The notes: generated by a model from the sequence alone, not told the origin. A stretch of DNA of 47,645 bases from Sporichthyaceae bacterium (GCA_036269075.1 DATASX010000063.1:1-47645), one strand, 5' to 3'; shown: positions 32,991 to 41,983, numbered from the stretch's first letter. Translations and numbers: made by a program.

Positions 32991-34469
32991 ATGCGCACCA
33001 TCGCGGCTCCGATCGACCCGCAGCAGGCTTACCAGGACGGGCCGGGTCCGACCGCCGGCGCGGGCCTCGACCCGAGCCCGCGGCCGGCGGCCGTTCGGGC
33101 CGGTGTCGCCCAACGTGCTCGGCCCGCCGCACCGCGGCTGACCCCACGCCACCGGGTCCGGTTTCTCGGCCCGTCCCGCGTGGTGGAGGCACTGCGTTTC
33201 GCCGTCCAAGCAGTGCTTTCCGCCCGGCTGCGCTCGACCCTGACCGTGCTGAGCATCCTGATCGGCGTCGCCGCGGTGGTGGAACTGGTCGCGGTCGGGG
33301 CCGGCTCGCGGGCCGCGGTCGCGGCCTCGATCCAACGGCTGGGCACCAGCACCGTGTACGTGTCGCCGCACCAGGTGGGCACCGGCGGCAACGGCAGCGA
33401 ACAGCAGAACGAACTGCGCCGAGCATTGGGTCTGGCCCCGCCGCCGCCGAATGCCACCGACCCGCGCAAGCCGGAGTTGACCTGGGCTGATGCGCAAGCG
33501 CTGCAGAATTCCGTCCTGGCGCCGGACGTCGCTGCGGTGGCCCCGGGTATCTGGATCGGCGGGGTGCAGGCGCAGTACGGCACGGCGTCCCACAGCATCG
33601 GCACGCTGATCGGCACCACGACCTCGTTCTTGGGCATCAACGACGAGACCGTGACTGCCGGGCGAGCGTTCACCGACGCGGACACCCTGGTCCACGCGCA
33701 CGACTGCCTGCTGGGTCGGACCGTCGCCGCCGACCTGACCAGCGCCGACCCGAACAGCTTGGTCGGACGAAGGATCCGGTTGAACGGCCGACCCTTCACG
33801 GTGGTGGGTGTCCTCGGGGTGAAGGGCTACTCCGGGCAGTCCGACATGGACAACGTGGCCATCTGCACCGCGACCTCGGTCGCGGACTCCCTCTACGGAT
33901 ACGCCCCGCCGGGCCAAGGCCCGATCAACGGGATCGCCGTGCAGGCGAACGCGCCGGCGGCCGTTCCGGCCGCGCAGGCCGAGGTGACTGCGATCCTCGA
34001 CTCCCGGCACCACACCGCCCCGGTCGACAGCGACTTCGTGACCTACAACGCCGCCTCGCTGCTGACAGCCTCGTCCTCGGCCGCGCAGACGTTGACCGTG
34101 CTGCTGGCCGTCGTGGCCGGGATCTGTCTGCTCGTCGGGGGAATCGGGGTCATGAACACGATGCTGATCGCCGTCACCGAACGCACCAAGGAGATCGGCA
34201 TCCGCAAGGCCGTCGGCGCCGGACGTCGCGACATCCTCGGCCAGTTCCTCGGCGAGGCCGTCACCCTGTCGATGATCGGCGGCGGCCTCGGCGCGCTGGT
34301 CGGCATCGGGTTGTGCCGACTCCACGTCGCCGGGGTCAGCCCGGTGCTGGCGCCGTGGTCGGTCGGGACGGCGTTGGCCGTGACCCTCTGCACCGGGCTG
34401 TTCTTCGGCCTGTACCCGGCGTACCGCGCGGCGGCGCTCTCCCCCATCGAAGCCCTGCGTTACGAGTGA
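32991..34469 (+). CDS. MacB/FtsX-type ABC transporter permease (paralogue 2, extended N-terminus)
   Basis: 492 residues from ATG at 32991. It has about 60 extra Pro/Arg-rich cytoplasmic residues before the first helix LTVLSILIGVAAVVELVAVG. A MacB-type extracytoplasmic domain follows, then the FtsX part with LLVGGIGVMNTMLIAVTERTKEIGIRKAVGAGRRD and the end ALSPIEALRYE. Similar throughout to the permeases at 24206 and 35099. The most divergent of the three: it has NGRPFTVVGVLGVKGYSGQSDMDN but a different N-terminal core. No ATPase partner adjacent. The start is uncertain because the ribosome site is weak. Confidence 0.88.
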   Translation: MRTIAAPIDPQQAYQDGPGPTAGAGLDPSPRPAAVRAGVAQRARPAAPRLTPRHRVRFLGPSRVVEALRFAVQAVLSARLRSTLTVLSILIGVAAVVELVAVGAGSRAAVAASIQRLGTSTVYVSPHQVGTGGNGSEQQNELRRALGLAPPPPNATDPRKPELTWADAQALQNSVLAPDVAAVAPGIWIGGVQAQYGTASHSIGTLIGTTTSFLGINDETVTAGRAFTDADTLVHAHDCLLGRTVAADLTSADPNSLVGRRIRLNGRPFTVVGVLGVKGYSGQSDMDNVAICTATSVADSLYGYAPPGQGPINGIAVQANAPAAVPAAQAEVTAILDSRHHTAPVDSDFVTYNAASLLTASSSAAQTLTVLLAVVAGICLLVGGIGVMNTMLIAVTERTKEIGIRKAVGAGRRDILGQFLGEAVTLSMIGGGLGALVGIGLCRLHVAGVSPVLAPWSVGTALAVTLCTGLFFGLYPAYRAAALSPIEALRYE

Positions 34470-34561
34470 TCGGGTGCCACGCCTTTTCCCCCGCTGATTC
34501 AGCGATGTCGCCGCATCAACTGATCTTCCGACAAAAAGATGGAACTTTCGGGGAACCATCT

Positions 34562-34575
34562 CCTCCGTTCGGAGG
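34562..34575. promoter_or_regulatory. Perfect short inverted repeat upstream of secreted peptide A
   Basis: CCTCCG-TT-CGGAGG, about 130 bases before the ATG at 34704. It may be an operator or a small stem in the transcript. A similar two-base-spacer repeat precedes the other 89-residue secreted peptide (41561-41574). Confidence 0.4.
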
Positions 34576-34703
34576 GTCGAAGGGACTGAGCGACCAGTAG
34601 TGCCGGACCCGTCGAGCAAGCGGCGCAGCATCGGCCGTCGCTCGTGCTCGCGGACGTCATCGCCCGACGTCCGGCGGTCCCCCTTCGACTGCTGGGAGTT
34701 CTC

Positions 34704-34973
34704 ATGCGCATGCCCTCCTGCACCCGCGCGCGCCGAACGGTCGCCCTGGCCGCAGCGGCACTCGCGGCCACCGGTGCCGTCGCGGTGGCCGGCGGAACGG
34801 CCTGGGCGAGCGCCGGCACGGATCATCCGCAGGTGCGGGCCGATGACTGCACGCCGCAGCACGTGTCCGGCTGCACCGGCACCGACAGCCCGGCCGACCC
34901 CAGCCTGCTTCGGTACTGCGGACCGGACGGTACCTGCGCACCTGTGGGGCACCGCGGCGGGCGCCACCACTGA
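34704..34973 (+). CDS. Small secreted protein A, 89 residues, with Cys-rich mature part
   Basis: ATG at 34704 with GGAG six bases upstream. The signal peptide has RARRTVALAAAALAATGAVAVAGG and a likely AxA site at AWASAG. The mature peptide of about 50 residues has four Cys (DDCTPQHVSGCTG and YCGPDGTCAP) and a His/Arg tail GHRGGRHH. The Cys could form two disulfides, and the tail might bind metal. The same length, the ASAGxxHP start of the mature part and a CxxxGxCxP-like pair recur in the peptide at 41693. Placed between two MacB-like permease genes. Confidence 0.75.
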   Translation: MRMPSCTRARRTVALAAAALAATGAVAVAGGTAWASAGTDHPQVRADDCTPQHVSGCTGTDSPADPSLLRYCGPDGTCAPVGHRGGRHH

Positions 34974-35098
34974 ACGGTCCTCATCCGTTCGGCTGCCGGA
35001 AACGCGATCCGCACGATTCGCACAAGCGCGTCATAGGCGACGCACAAGGTTGCCGGCCAGGGTTTGGGTGTCCCGATTCGGCGAGCAAGGAGGCAGCC

Positions 35099-36394
35099 AT
35101 GCGGTTCCGGGAGAGTGCGCGGTTCGCCTGGCAAGGGGTCGTGGCGAACAAGCTGCGATCCGTACTGACCATGCTCGGCATCGTCATCGGTGTGGCGTCG
35201 GTGATCACCCTGGTTGCCGTCGGCACCGGGTCCAACGCGGCGGTAGCCGCCTCGATCGACAAACTCGGGTCCGACACCCTCAACGTCGTCCCGATGCCCA
35301 GCGGCACCGGCGGGCACGGCAGTGCCCTCCAGGGCCAGTTGCGTCGTTCCCTCGGGATCACCGCCAAGCCGGCCAACGGCACCCAGCAGTCCCCCGCTGT
35401 GCTCAACATGTCCGACGTCACCGCGCTGCAGAACAACCCCGGAGCACCCGACGTGTCCGCGGTCGCGCCGCTGGTCACCGTGCGCAGCGTTGTCGCGACC
35501 GAGGGGAGTTCCTCGCACACCGTCTCGTCGTTCGTCGGCTCGACGGCCAACTACCTCGGCATCGACGAGGACACGGTTGCCGTTGGCACCCCGTTCACCG
35601 ACGCGCAGAACGCCTCGCACGACCACGTCGCGCTGCTCGGCACCAGCGTCGCCGCCGACCTCACCAGCGGCGACCCGGCGCAACTGGTCGGTACCCAGGT
35701 GCGCTTCAACGGCCAACCATTCAACGTGATCGGGATCCTGTCCTCCAAGGGCTACGCCGGCCAGCAGGACCTGGACGACAAGGTGATCGCGCCGATCAGC
35801 GCCGTCCAGGACGCGTTGTCCGGCTACGGCACCATCGGCGGCGGGCAGCTGAGCTCGATCGAGGTGCAGGCGACCGCCCCGACCACCACGGGCGCGGCGC
35901 AGAACGAGGTGCAGTCGATCCTCGACCAGAAGCATGGGCTCACCGCGCTGAACACGAACCTCGTCGTCTACAACGCCTCGTCGGTGCTGGCCGCCTCGTC
36001 GCAGTCCACTCACACCCTGACGATCCTGCTCGCCGCGGTCGCCGGGATCTCGCTGCTGGTCGGTGGCATCGGGGTCATGAACATCATGCTCGTGTCGGTC
36101 ACCGAGCGGACCCGCGAAATCGGCATCCGCAAGGCGATCGGCGGAAACCGCTCCGACATCGTCCGTCAGTTCCTGTCCGAGGCAGTGATCCTGTCGATGC
36201 TCGGTGGCCTGCTCGGTGTCGGGGCCGGGGTGTTCGCCGCCCGGTTCACCATCGCCGGCGTGCAGCCCGTCGTCGCGTCCTGGTCGGTGTGGCTGGCCCT
36301 CGGCGTGTCGCTGGCCACCGGCCTGGTCTTCGGCTTCTACCCGGCCGCGCGGGCCGCGGCGCTGCGCCCGATCCAGGCCTTGCGCTGGGAGTAA
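35099..36394 (+). CDS. MacB/FtsX-type ABC transporter permease (paralogue 3)
   Basis: 431 residues. AAGGAGGCAGCC precedes ATG at 35099. First helix LTMLGIVIGVASVITLVAVG, then the core domain with FVGSTANYLGIDEDTVAVG and FNVIGILSSKGYAGQQDLDDKV, then LLVGGIGVMNIMLVSVTERTREIGIRKAIGGN and the end ALRPIQALRWE. Nearly identical in layout to paralogue 1 (24206), including the VPMPSGTGGHGSA / APMPTGLGGHGSA segment, so one arose by duplication. No ATPase or membrane fusion protein next to it. Confidence 0.93.
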   Translation: MRFRESARFAWQGVVANKLRSVLTMLGIVIGVASVITLVAVGTGSNAAVAASIDKLGSDTLNVVPMPSGTGGHGSALQGQLRRSLGITAKPANGTQQSPAVLNMSDVTALQNNPGAPDVSAVAPLVTVRSVVATEGSSSHTVSSFVGSTANYLGIDEDTVAVGTPFTDAQNASHDHVALLGTSVAADLTSGDPAQLVGTQVRFNGQPFNVIGILSSKGYAGQQDLDDKVIAPISAVQDALSGYGTIGGGQLSSIEVQATAPTTTGAAQNEVQSILDQKHGLTALNTNLVVYNASSVLAASSQSTHTLTILLAAVAGISLLVGGIGVMNIMLVSVTERTREIGIRKAIGGNRSDIVRQFLSEAVILSMLGGLLGVGAGVFAARFTIAGVQPVVASWSVWLALGVSLATGLVFGFYPAARAAALRPIQALRWE

Positions 36395-36432
36395 CCCCGG
36401 CCTCCCCCGAACCACCCACCCACACCACACAC

Positions 36433-36498
36433 GGGCAGAGTTGCAACCAGTGGGACGATCGCCTCCGCGAAGTCACCACAGGGTTTGCAACTCTGCCC
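36433..36498. repeat. Inverted repeat with 14-base arms after permease 3
   Basis: GGGCAGAGTTGCAA (36433-36446) and TTGCAACTCTGCCC (36485-36498) are perfect reverse complements around a 38-base loop; the flanks (ACACCACAC / TGGTGGTGTG) partly continue the pairing. It could be a terminator or a small mobile palindromic element. It is followed directly by a hexamer microsatellite. Confidence 0.7.
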
Positions 36499-36507
36499 AT
36501 TGGTGGT

Positions 36508-36561
36508 GTGCGGGTGCGGGTGCGGGTGCGGGTGCGGGTGCGGGTGCGGGTGCGGGTGCGG
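36508..36561. repeat. Hexanucleotide microsatellite, nine perfect GTGCGG units
   Basis: GTGCGG is repeated nine times without error, 37 bases before the start of the next gene. As it sits in the 5' region, unit-number change could alter promoter or ribosome-site spacing. Confidence 0.9.
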
Positions 36562-36597
36562 GACCGAGGGCCGGTGGCGCGGAACGGAGGGCGATCG

Positions 36598-37473
36598 GTG
36601 GATACGAGCGCGGCGCGGCGGATGTGGTCGTTGTTCGAGCCGATCCACGACGTCGCCTACTTCACCCCGGAGGTCCAGCAAGCCGGCGACGCCGCCGGGA
36701 TGCGGGGGTTCTGGATGGGCTACTTCGCCATGCGGTTGGCGCCGCTGGGGCCGGTCGGCGCCGAGGTGGCCACGGCCGTCTGCCACGGGTTCCATCCGGC
36801 CCGGGTGCGCCGCGCCCTGCCCGACGCGTGGGACAGGGCCAGTCCCGCCGAGGTCCTCGCTGCGCGACTGCGTGGCGTCGACGCCGCGCTGCGACGGGTC
36901 TGGGGCACCGGACTGGTGGAGTCGGAGACGGTCCACGAAGCCGCTGACCTGGCCTGGGCGGCTGCCGTCGGGGCCGACTGCGCCGGCAGGCCGCTGGGGG
37001 CGGCGAATCAGGGCCTGCCTCGACCCGAGAAGCCGCACCTGGCGTTGTGGCAGGCGACCACCACGCTGCGGGAGCACCGGGGCGACGGGCACATCGCGGT
37101 GCTGGTCACGCACCAGGTCGGTCCGGTGGCAGCCCACCTGCTCAAGGCCGCAGCCGACGAGTCCGACCTGGAGACGGTGCGGATCGGCCGACAGTGGCCT
37201 GAGCAGGACTGGACCGCGGCCGCGGATTCCCTGGTATCGCGTGGAATTCTCGATCCGGACCGACGCCCGGCCGCGGCCGGGCGGGACCTGCACCGGCGGA
37301 TCGAGGCACAGACCGACGCCGCCGCCGAACAACCGTGGCAGGCCCTCGGCGAGGGCGGGACCCGGCGCCTGGCCGACCTGCTGGCCGGCTTGGCCCGCAC
37401 TCTGGTGGACGCCGGAGTCCCACCGATGCCGAACGCCGTCGGGCTCGTCGTCGAGCCGGCACAGACTGACTGA
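36598..37473 (+). CDS. SCO6745-family protein (helical, possibly winged-helix-related)
   Basis: 291 residues from GTG at 36598, with GGAGG seven bases before. Typical segments are RRMWSLFEPIHDVAYFTPEV, FWMGYFAMRLAPLGPVGAEVATAVCHGFHPARVRRALPD, and a C-terminal half with HQVGPVAAHLLKAAADE. The family is found widely in actinobacteria, is annotated SCO6745, and has no established biochemical function. The hexamer repeat at 36508-36561 lies just upstream and may affect its expression. Confidence 0.85.
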   Translation: MDTSAARRMWSLFEPIHDVAYFTPEVQQAGDAAGMRGFWMGYFAMRLAPLGPVGAEVATAVCHGFHPARVRRALPDAWDRASPAEVLAARLRGVDAALRRVWGTGLVESETVHEAADLAWAAAVGADCAGRPLGAANQGLPRPEKPHLALWQATTTLREHRGDGHIAVLVTHQVGPVAAHLLKAAADESDLETVRIGRQWPEQDWTAAADSLVSRGILDPDRRPAAAGRDLHRRIEAQTDAAAEQPWQALGEGGTRRLADLLAGLARTLVDAGVPPMPNAVGLVVEPAQTD

Positions 37474-37664
37474 GGCAGCGTCAGACGTTGCCGGTATTCC
37501 GTTGACCGGGGGCGCTCCCGGGTGTTCAGTGAACAAACCGGGCGTCGCCGGGAAAGGTCGGGGCCGCGCTGCGGCGTCGAACGCATCGAACCGGCGGCCG
37601 CCCTGCCCGGGGCGTAGGAGGCCGAAGAGGCATCCGGGTATGTCCCCGTCCGGACCCGCGAACC

Positions 37665-37700
37665 CCCGGGCGGCCGAACCGTCCCGGTCGGCCGCCCGGG
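37665..37700. terminator. Strong hairpin, 13-base perfect arms
   Basis: CCCGGGCGGCCGA (37665-37677), loop ACCGTCCCGG, TCGGCCGCCCGGG (37688-37700). It lies in the 380-base gap after the SCO6745-family gene and before the F420-type oxidoreductase gene. Likely a terminator; no U tract. The rest of the gap shows no supported gene. Confidence 0.6.
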
Positions 37701-37853
37701 CGGCGTTCCATGGCCCGTGCCAGCATCGACGGATGCGCAGCCCCTTCGCGGTGCCCCCGAGCTTGGCAGCCACGCTTCACGCCGGGCTCGGCCACATCGG
37801 TTCCTACGCGGGCTGACGCCCCTCACATCCGCAGCGGGAAAGGGAATTCGGGC

Positions 37854-38801
37854 ATGCGAATCAGTCTGGGCATCGGCGGCGACGTCCTGTCCGCCCCCGT
37901 GCCACCACGCGCGGTGGCCGCGGCGGCGGCCGCCGCCGAGGACGCCGGCTTCCCGGGCGCCTGGGCAACGCACTTCATCCGCGGTACCGACTCGATCCCC
38001 ACGATCACCGCGGCCGGACTGATCACCACCGAGATCGAACTCGGGATCGGTGTCGTTCCCACCTACCCGCGCCACCCGTACACCTTGGCGCACGAGGCGG
38101 CGACCGTGCAGGCGCTGATCGGCGGGCGACTGACCCTCGGCGTCGGTGTCTCCCACCGGCCGATCATGGAGGGGATGCTGGGCCTGCCCTTCGAGAGTCC
38201 GGCCGAGCACATGCGCGAGTACCTGCAGGTTCTCGGCACGCTGCTGACCACCGGGCAGGTTTCCCACCACGGCAGATTCTTCGACGTCGAGTGCGGCTTC
38301 GACATTCCCGGGACCTCGCCGGTCTCGATCCTCGTCGGTGCGCTCGGCCCACGGATGGTGCGGGTGGCCGGGGAACTGTCCGACGGGATCATCACCTGGC
38401 TGGCAGGCCCTCGGGGCCTGGACAAGCACATCGTGCCGGGGTTGACCGAGGCGGCCGGCGCGGCCGGTCGAGGCGCCCCCAGGATCGTCGTCGGACTGCC
38501 TGTCGCGCTGGCCGACCGTGGCAAGGCCGAGCAAGCCGTCAACGAGACCTTCGCCCGCTACGGCGGTCTGGACAACTATCGCAACCAGTTCGAGCGCGAG
38601 GGCGTCACCTCCCCCGCGGAACTGGCGGTCATCGGCGACGAGGAGGCGATCCGGTCCCACCTCGCGGCCCTGCGCGACGCCGGCGCGACCGAGATCTCTG
38701 CGGTCGTCCTCCCGGTGGGCTGGGACGCGGCGAAGTCCTCGAACCGCACCATCGCGTTGCTGGCCGAGCTGGCCACGGAGTTCGCCCCGCCTGCCGGGTG
38801 A
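37854..38801 (+). CDS. Luciferase-like (LLM class) F420-dependent oxidoreductase
   Basis: 315 residues. TIM-barrel LLM fold: RISLGIGGDVL opening, AAAAAAEDAGFPGAWATHF, IELGIGVVPTYPRHPYTLAHEAATVQALIGGRLTLGVGVSH, and ILVGALGPRMVRVAGELSDGIITWLAGP. These match the LLM F420-dependent group common in actinobacteria. The hydride donor F420H2 is the likely cofactor; substrate unknown. ATG at 37854 follows GGGAAAGGG. The next gene is 45 bases downstream on the same strand. Confidence 0.93.
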   Translation: MRISLGIGGDVLSAPVPPRAVAAAAAAAEDAGFPGAWATHFIRGTDSIPTITAAGLITTEIELGIGVVPTYPRHPYTLAHEAATVQALIGGRLTLGVGVSHRPIMEGMLGLPFESPAEHMREYLQVLGTLLTTGQVSHHGRFFDVECGFDIPGTSPVSILVGALGPRMVRVAGELSDGIITWLAGPRGLDKHIVPGLTEAAGAAGRGAPRIVVGLPVALADRGKAEQAVNETFARYGGLDNYRNQFEREGVTSPAELAVIGDEEAIRSHLAALRDAGATEISAVVLPVGWDAAKSSNRTIALLAELATEFAPPAG

Positions 38802-38846
38802 CAGGGTGGTCCGGTCCATCCTGGATGCCACGCCGGAGGAGGAACG

Positions 38847-39806
38847 ATGCCCGCCCCTGCCACGACCGCCCGCCGAGTTGCCGGACGGGTCGCCGCTGTT
38901 CCGTCCCGGGTGCGGTCCCGCCGCGAAGTGCTGGACCGACTGGCGAAGCTCGACCCGGACACCGACCACCACGAGTACACGAACCTGCTTCTCGGACGGG
39001 TCTTCTCGGACGCCTGGTTCCACCAGGCCCTGTTCACCGTCGCGTACTACCGGCAGGTCGCGGTGCGATCCATCGGTCCGATCATCGGGCGCCGCGGCTA
39101 CGGGCCAACCCTCACCGACACCACGAAACGCACCGATGACAGCCTGCTGTTCTTCGGCCTGCTCTACCGCGACGGCCATGCGTCCGCGGAGGGCCGGACG
39201 ACCATCGACCGGTTGTCGGCGATCCACCAGACCTTCGACATCAAGATGGACGACTACCGCTACACGATCGCGAGCCTCTGCTACGAGCCGGTGCGCATCC
39301 CGGAGATGCTCGGCGTGGACGCGCTGACCGCACCGGAGCAACGCGCGCTGTTCCTGTTCTGGACCGGGGTCGGCCGGGAGTGGGGCGTCGAGATCCCGGA
39401 GGATCAGGCGGGCTTCCGCAGGTGGTTCCATGAGTACGAGCGCACCGAGTACGAGCGCACTGACGACGCCGTGAACGTCTCGCTGGCCATGGAGAAGTGC
39501 TTCCTCGACAGGTGGGCACCCGGCCCACTGCGGCCACTGGGCTCGCAGTTCCTCCGCGCCCTGTGCGACGACCACCTGCTGGCGACCGTAGACATGCAGC
39601 CCGCCCCGGTAGCGATGCGCAAGGCGGTCCGGGTAGCCGTCGACGTCTACTTCCGCGGCCGCCGACGCATTCCCGGCCCGGCCCGCGCGGACAACATCAT
39701 CCGCCCCTGGACCACCGAGTACGGGCGCATTCCGGACTCATCGGAGGTCGGCCCGGACTGGGCACGAGCGATCCAGGCCGACCCGCGCGGCAAGTGCCCG
39801 TTCTGA
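38847..39806 (+). CDS. MpaB/DUF2236-like oxygenase-family protein (1)
   Basis: 319 residues, mostly helical. It has VREVLDRLAKLDPDTDHHEYT-like N-terminal helices, LLFFGLLYRDGHASAEGRTTIDRLSAIHQTF, and YEPVRIPEMLG. This resembles the MpaB oxygenase family (mycophenolic acid MpaB' and latex-clearing relatives), which are haem-type, but the exact haem-ligand residues cannot be assigned by eye. Downstream of the F420-type gene on the same strand with GGAGGAACG before the ATG. A second family member is at 45124-46023; it has equivalent segments. Confidence 0.75.
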   Translation: MPAPATTARRVAGRVAAVPSRVRSRREVLDRLAKLDPDTDHHEYTNLLLGRVFSDAWFHQALFTVAYYRQVAVRSIGPIIGRRGYGPTLTDTTKRTDDSLLFFGLLYRDGHASAEGRTTIDRLSAIHQTFDIKMDDYRYTIASLCYEPVRIPEMLGVDALTAPEQRALFLFWTGVGREWGVEIPEDQAGFRRWFHEYERTEYERTDDAVNVSLAMEKCFLDRWAPGPLRPLGSQFLRALCDDHLLATVDMQPAPVAMRKAVRVAVDVYFRGRRRIPGPARADNIIRPWTTEYGRIPDSSEVGPDWARAIQADPRGKCPF

Positions 39807-39949
39807 CGGTTGCTCATAAACCCATCGCAATAACGCATCGGGCGGAGATTTCCGGATCCGCCACGGTCCTCCGTGACGGTTGACGCTCTCAGGAACCGCC
39901 AATCCCGCTCCAAGGGATCTGCGGGTTGAGCTTCGGTACGGTCCCCGGC

Positions 39950-40933
39950 ATGGCTGCGAGAACAAGCATGCGTGCCCACCGGCGCCGGTTGCGACGATCC
40001 GCCGCGGCCGTCGCCCTGTGTCTGGTGGCGGCGATCGCGTCAGTCGGTCCGGCATCGGCGGCGACGCTGCCTGCGGCAGCGCCGCCCGACGGCGTCGACG
40101 ATTCGTACTACGTCACCAGCAGCAACCCGCAGCTCATCTTCGACATGGGTTGCCAGGACGGGAAAGTCGACGCGACCCACGGCGCCGCCCAGCGGCTGAC
40201 GATCCTCGACTTCGGCGGCCAGTACGCCGACGGTTCAGGCACGAAGCCGGTAGTCGGCCCGCTCGAACTGACCAACGCCCAGATCGAGAACCTCACGGAG
40301 AACTACGCGCTCGGTTGGTACGTGTGCGTGGGCAGCGACTTCTCGGCCGTGCTGACCCTCGGCATCGGCACCAACAACTCGTTGCGGGACGTCACCAACA
40401 GCGGCGGGGCGACCTGGGCGAACGTCGTGGCCGCTGTCGCCAACGCGGAGGCGCCGATCACCAAACGGATCGTGGTCGACGGCGCGAACGACATGGAGAC
40501 CGAGTGGAGCTCACCGGCCGCCGCGTTGAGTTGGGCCGCCGGCTACGGCGCGGCAGGCACCGGGAGCTACTACTTCGACTACGGCGACGCCGGTGGCTGC
40601 CCGCAGACCACCGCCACCAACGGTCCGTGCAACAACGGATGGAACCAGCGCGACGTCTGGGAGGTCAGCTGGGGCGAGCCCACGGCCTTGCCACTGCCGG
40701 AGATCTACTACGCGGCCAACGCCGCGCAGTGGACCCAGATCAGCAAGTACGGGAAAGCGGCCGTGCACGGCGCGGCCATCAACTTCACCGGTGACCTCTC
40801 GGAGTTCTCCGCGGACCCGACCACGCTCGACCCGACGGACGCGTGGACGAGCTTGGCGACCTCGCTGAAGTCCGCCGCCCAGACGACCCGGGGCACACAG
40901 TGGCTGACCTCGATCCAGTGGGAAGCCCCGTGA
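39950..40933 (+). CDS. Secreted protein, 327 residues, unknown domain
   Basis: Signal peptide with RAHRRRLRRS, core AAAVALCLVAAIASV and site GPASAAT. The mature part begins ATLPAAAPPDGVDDSYYVTS. Four Cys are visible in three spots (DMGCQDG, WYVCVG, GGCPQTTATNGPCNNGW). Segments such as RLTILDFGGQYADGSG, RIVVDGANDMETEW and SYYFDYGDAGGC suggest an alpha/beta barrel, as in some secreted glycosidase-like proteins, but I do not recognise a defined family or catalytic pair. ATG at 39968 is an alternative start. Confidence 0.78.
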   Translation: MAARTSMRAHRRRLRRSAAAVALCLVAAIASVGPASAATLPAAAPPDGVDDSYYVTSSNPQLIFDMGCQDGKVDATHGAAQRLTILDFGGQYADGSGTKPVVGPLELTNAQIENLTENYALGWYVCVGSDFSAVLTLGIGTNNSLRDVTNSGGATWANVVAAVANAEAPITKRIVVDGANDMETEWSSPAAALSWAAGYGAAGTGSYYFDYGDAGGCPQTTATNGPCNNGWNQRDVWEVSWGEPTALPLPEIYYAANAAQWTQISKYGKAAVHGAAINFTGDLSEFSADPTTLDPTDAWTSLATSLKSAAQTTRGTQWLTSIQWEAP

Positions 40934-40972
40934 CGCCTCGCCGGCTGGTGCGAGTTCTGGAGTGACGGCTCG

Positions 40973-41386
40973 TCAGTCGGCGGCCGGAGGGGCGCCGCCG
41001 GCCGCGCTGCCCAGCCAGCGGGCGATGCAGGCCATCAGTCGCAGGTCCGGTCGGTGTCCGGCCCGCAGGTCGCACTGCACCGATTCCAGACCGGCGCGGA
41101 CCGCGTCGGCACCCGGCATCGGGATCGTGGTGACGAGCAGGGCCACCTGGGTCAGCGTGAGGTCGACGTCGTCCGCGCACTTCTCGGCCAATTCCAGGGC
41201 GCCCGGCGCCCCGGTCAGGATCCGCACGTGATCCTCGAGCTCGACCCAGCGGGCAGCCGCGAGCCGCGCGCCGGCAGCCCACGTCGGCTCCGGCAATTGA
41301 TTGCGCCCGGCGTCGAATTCCGCGAGGGAACCTCGCGCACGCCTGCGCTGTGATCGGTCCTGCCGGTCTCGGACCCGAATCCCCAC
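40973..41386 (-). CDS. Hypothetical protein, about 137 residues
   Basis: GTG at 41386 preceded by GGGGGGCGAC. The conserved-looking part starts near PEPTWAAGARLAAARWVELEDHVRILTG and continues LELAEKCADDVDLTLTQVALLVTTIPMPG and LRLMACIARWLG. Helical, soluble, no signal. A later GTG (at VRILTG) is possible. Family not recognised. Part of a TTGCGCAA-like motif (GCGCAATCAATTG on minus) lies inside its 5' part, which may mean a shorter real gene. Confidence 0.5.
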   Translation of the reverse strand: MGIRVRDRQDRSQRRRARGSLAEFDAGRNQLPEPTWAAGARLAAARWVELEDHVRILTGAPGALELAEKCADDVDLTLTQVALLVTTIPMPGADAVRAGLESVQCDLRAGHRPDLRLMACIARWLGSAAGGAPPAAD

Positions 41387-41560
41387 GTCGCCCCCCAGCG
41401 GCCCGCCGGTGCACCGTCGACCGGTCGGGTGTCCTGTTCGACGCGTCGTGCGACCAGGTCGGGGTCCTCCGTTCGGCCAGTTCCGAGCGTCTTTCGGGCG
41501 ATTCGTCCAGCACGGGCGGGTCGGCCGAGCAGGTGATCGGACCGGACCGCAAGCGGGTTG

Positions 41561-41574
41561 TCGGAATTTTCCGA
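41561..41574. promoter_or_regulatory. Perfect inverted repeat upstream of secreted peptide B
   Basis: TCGGAA-TT-TTCCGA, about 119 bases before the ATG at 41693. Two-base spacer as at 34562-34575, where secreted peptide A is encoded, though the arm sequences differ. Confidence 0.4.
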
Positions 41575-41692
41575 AGAAATCCGCCGAATGAGGGAACCGG
41601 GCATCGGCCGTTCGGCGTCGAAGAGCCATCACGGCCCACGGGCCGTCCTCAGCACACCACGCAGCACAGAACACCACGCAGGGGGACGTCGC

Positions 41693-41962
41693 ATGCCACT
41701 GACCACCCGGGCCGGTAGGGCCCTGACCGCCGTCAGCCTCACCTCGGCCGTGCTCGTCTCAGCCCTGCTCACCGTGGGCGCGGCACATGCCTCCGCCGGG
41801 CAGATCCACCCGCACAGCATCGCCGCCGAGGCCGGGCCGGTCGGGCTCCCGATCTGCGACTCGAGCGGCCCATGCCCGCTCGACCTGCTGCGCGGCAATC
41901 AGGCGCCCGCGCCGAGCGACAGCGACCAGTCGCACGCCTACGGCGACCCGGCGGAGCCCTGA
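41693..41962 (+). CDS. Small secreted protein B, 89 residues
   Basis: ATG at 41693 after GCAGGGGGACGTCGC. Signal peptide TTRAGRALTAVSLTSAVLVSALL with site AHASAG. The mature part of about 55 residues starts ASAGQIHPHSIAAEAG, holds one Cys pair (ICDSSGPCPLDLL) and ends in an acidic, disordered tail. Same length as peptide A (34704), and the ASAGxxHP start is shared. A related signal region (RAGRALTAV) occurs in the protein at 43656-44435. Role unknown; possibly wall-bound or a released peptide. Confidence 0.75.
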   Translation: MPLTTRAGRALTAVSLTSAVLVSALLTVGAAHASAGQIHPHSIAAEAGPVGLPICDSSGPCPLDLLRGNQAPAPSDSDQSHAYGDPAEP

Positions 41963-41983
41963 GAGACATCAGGGGCGCAGAAC

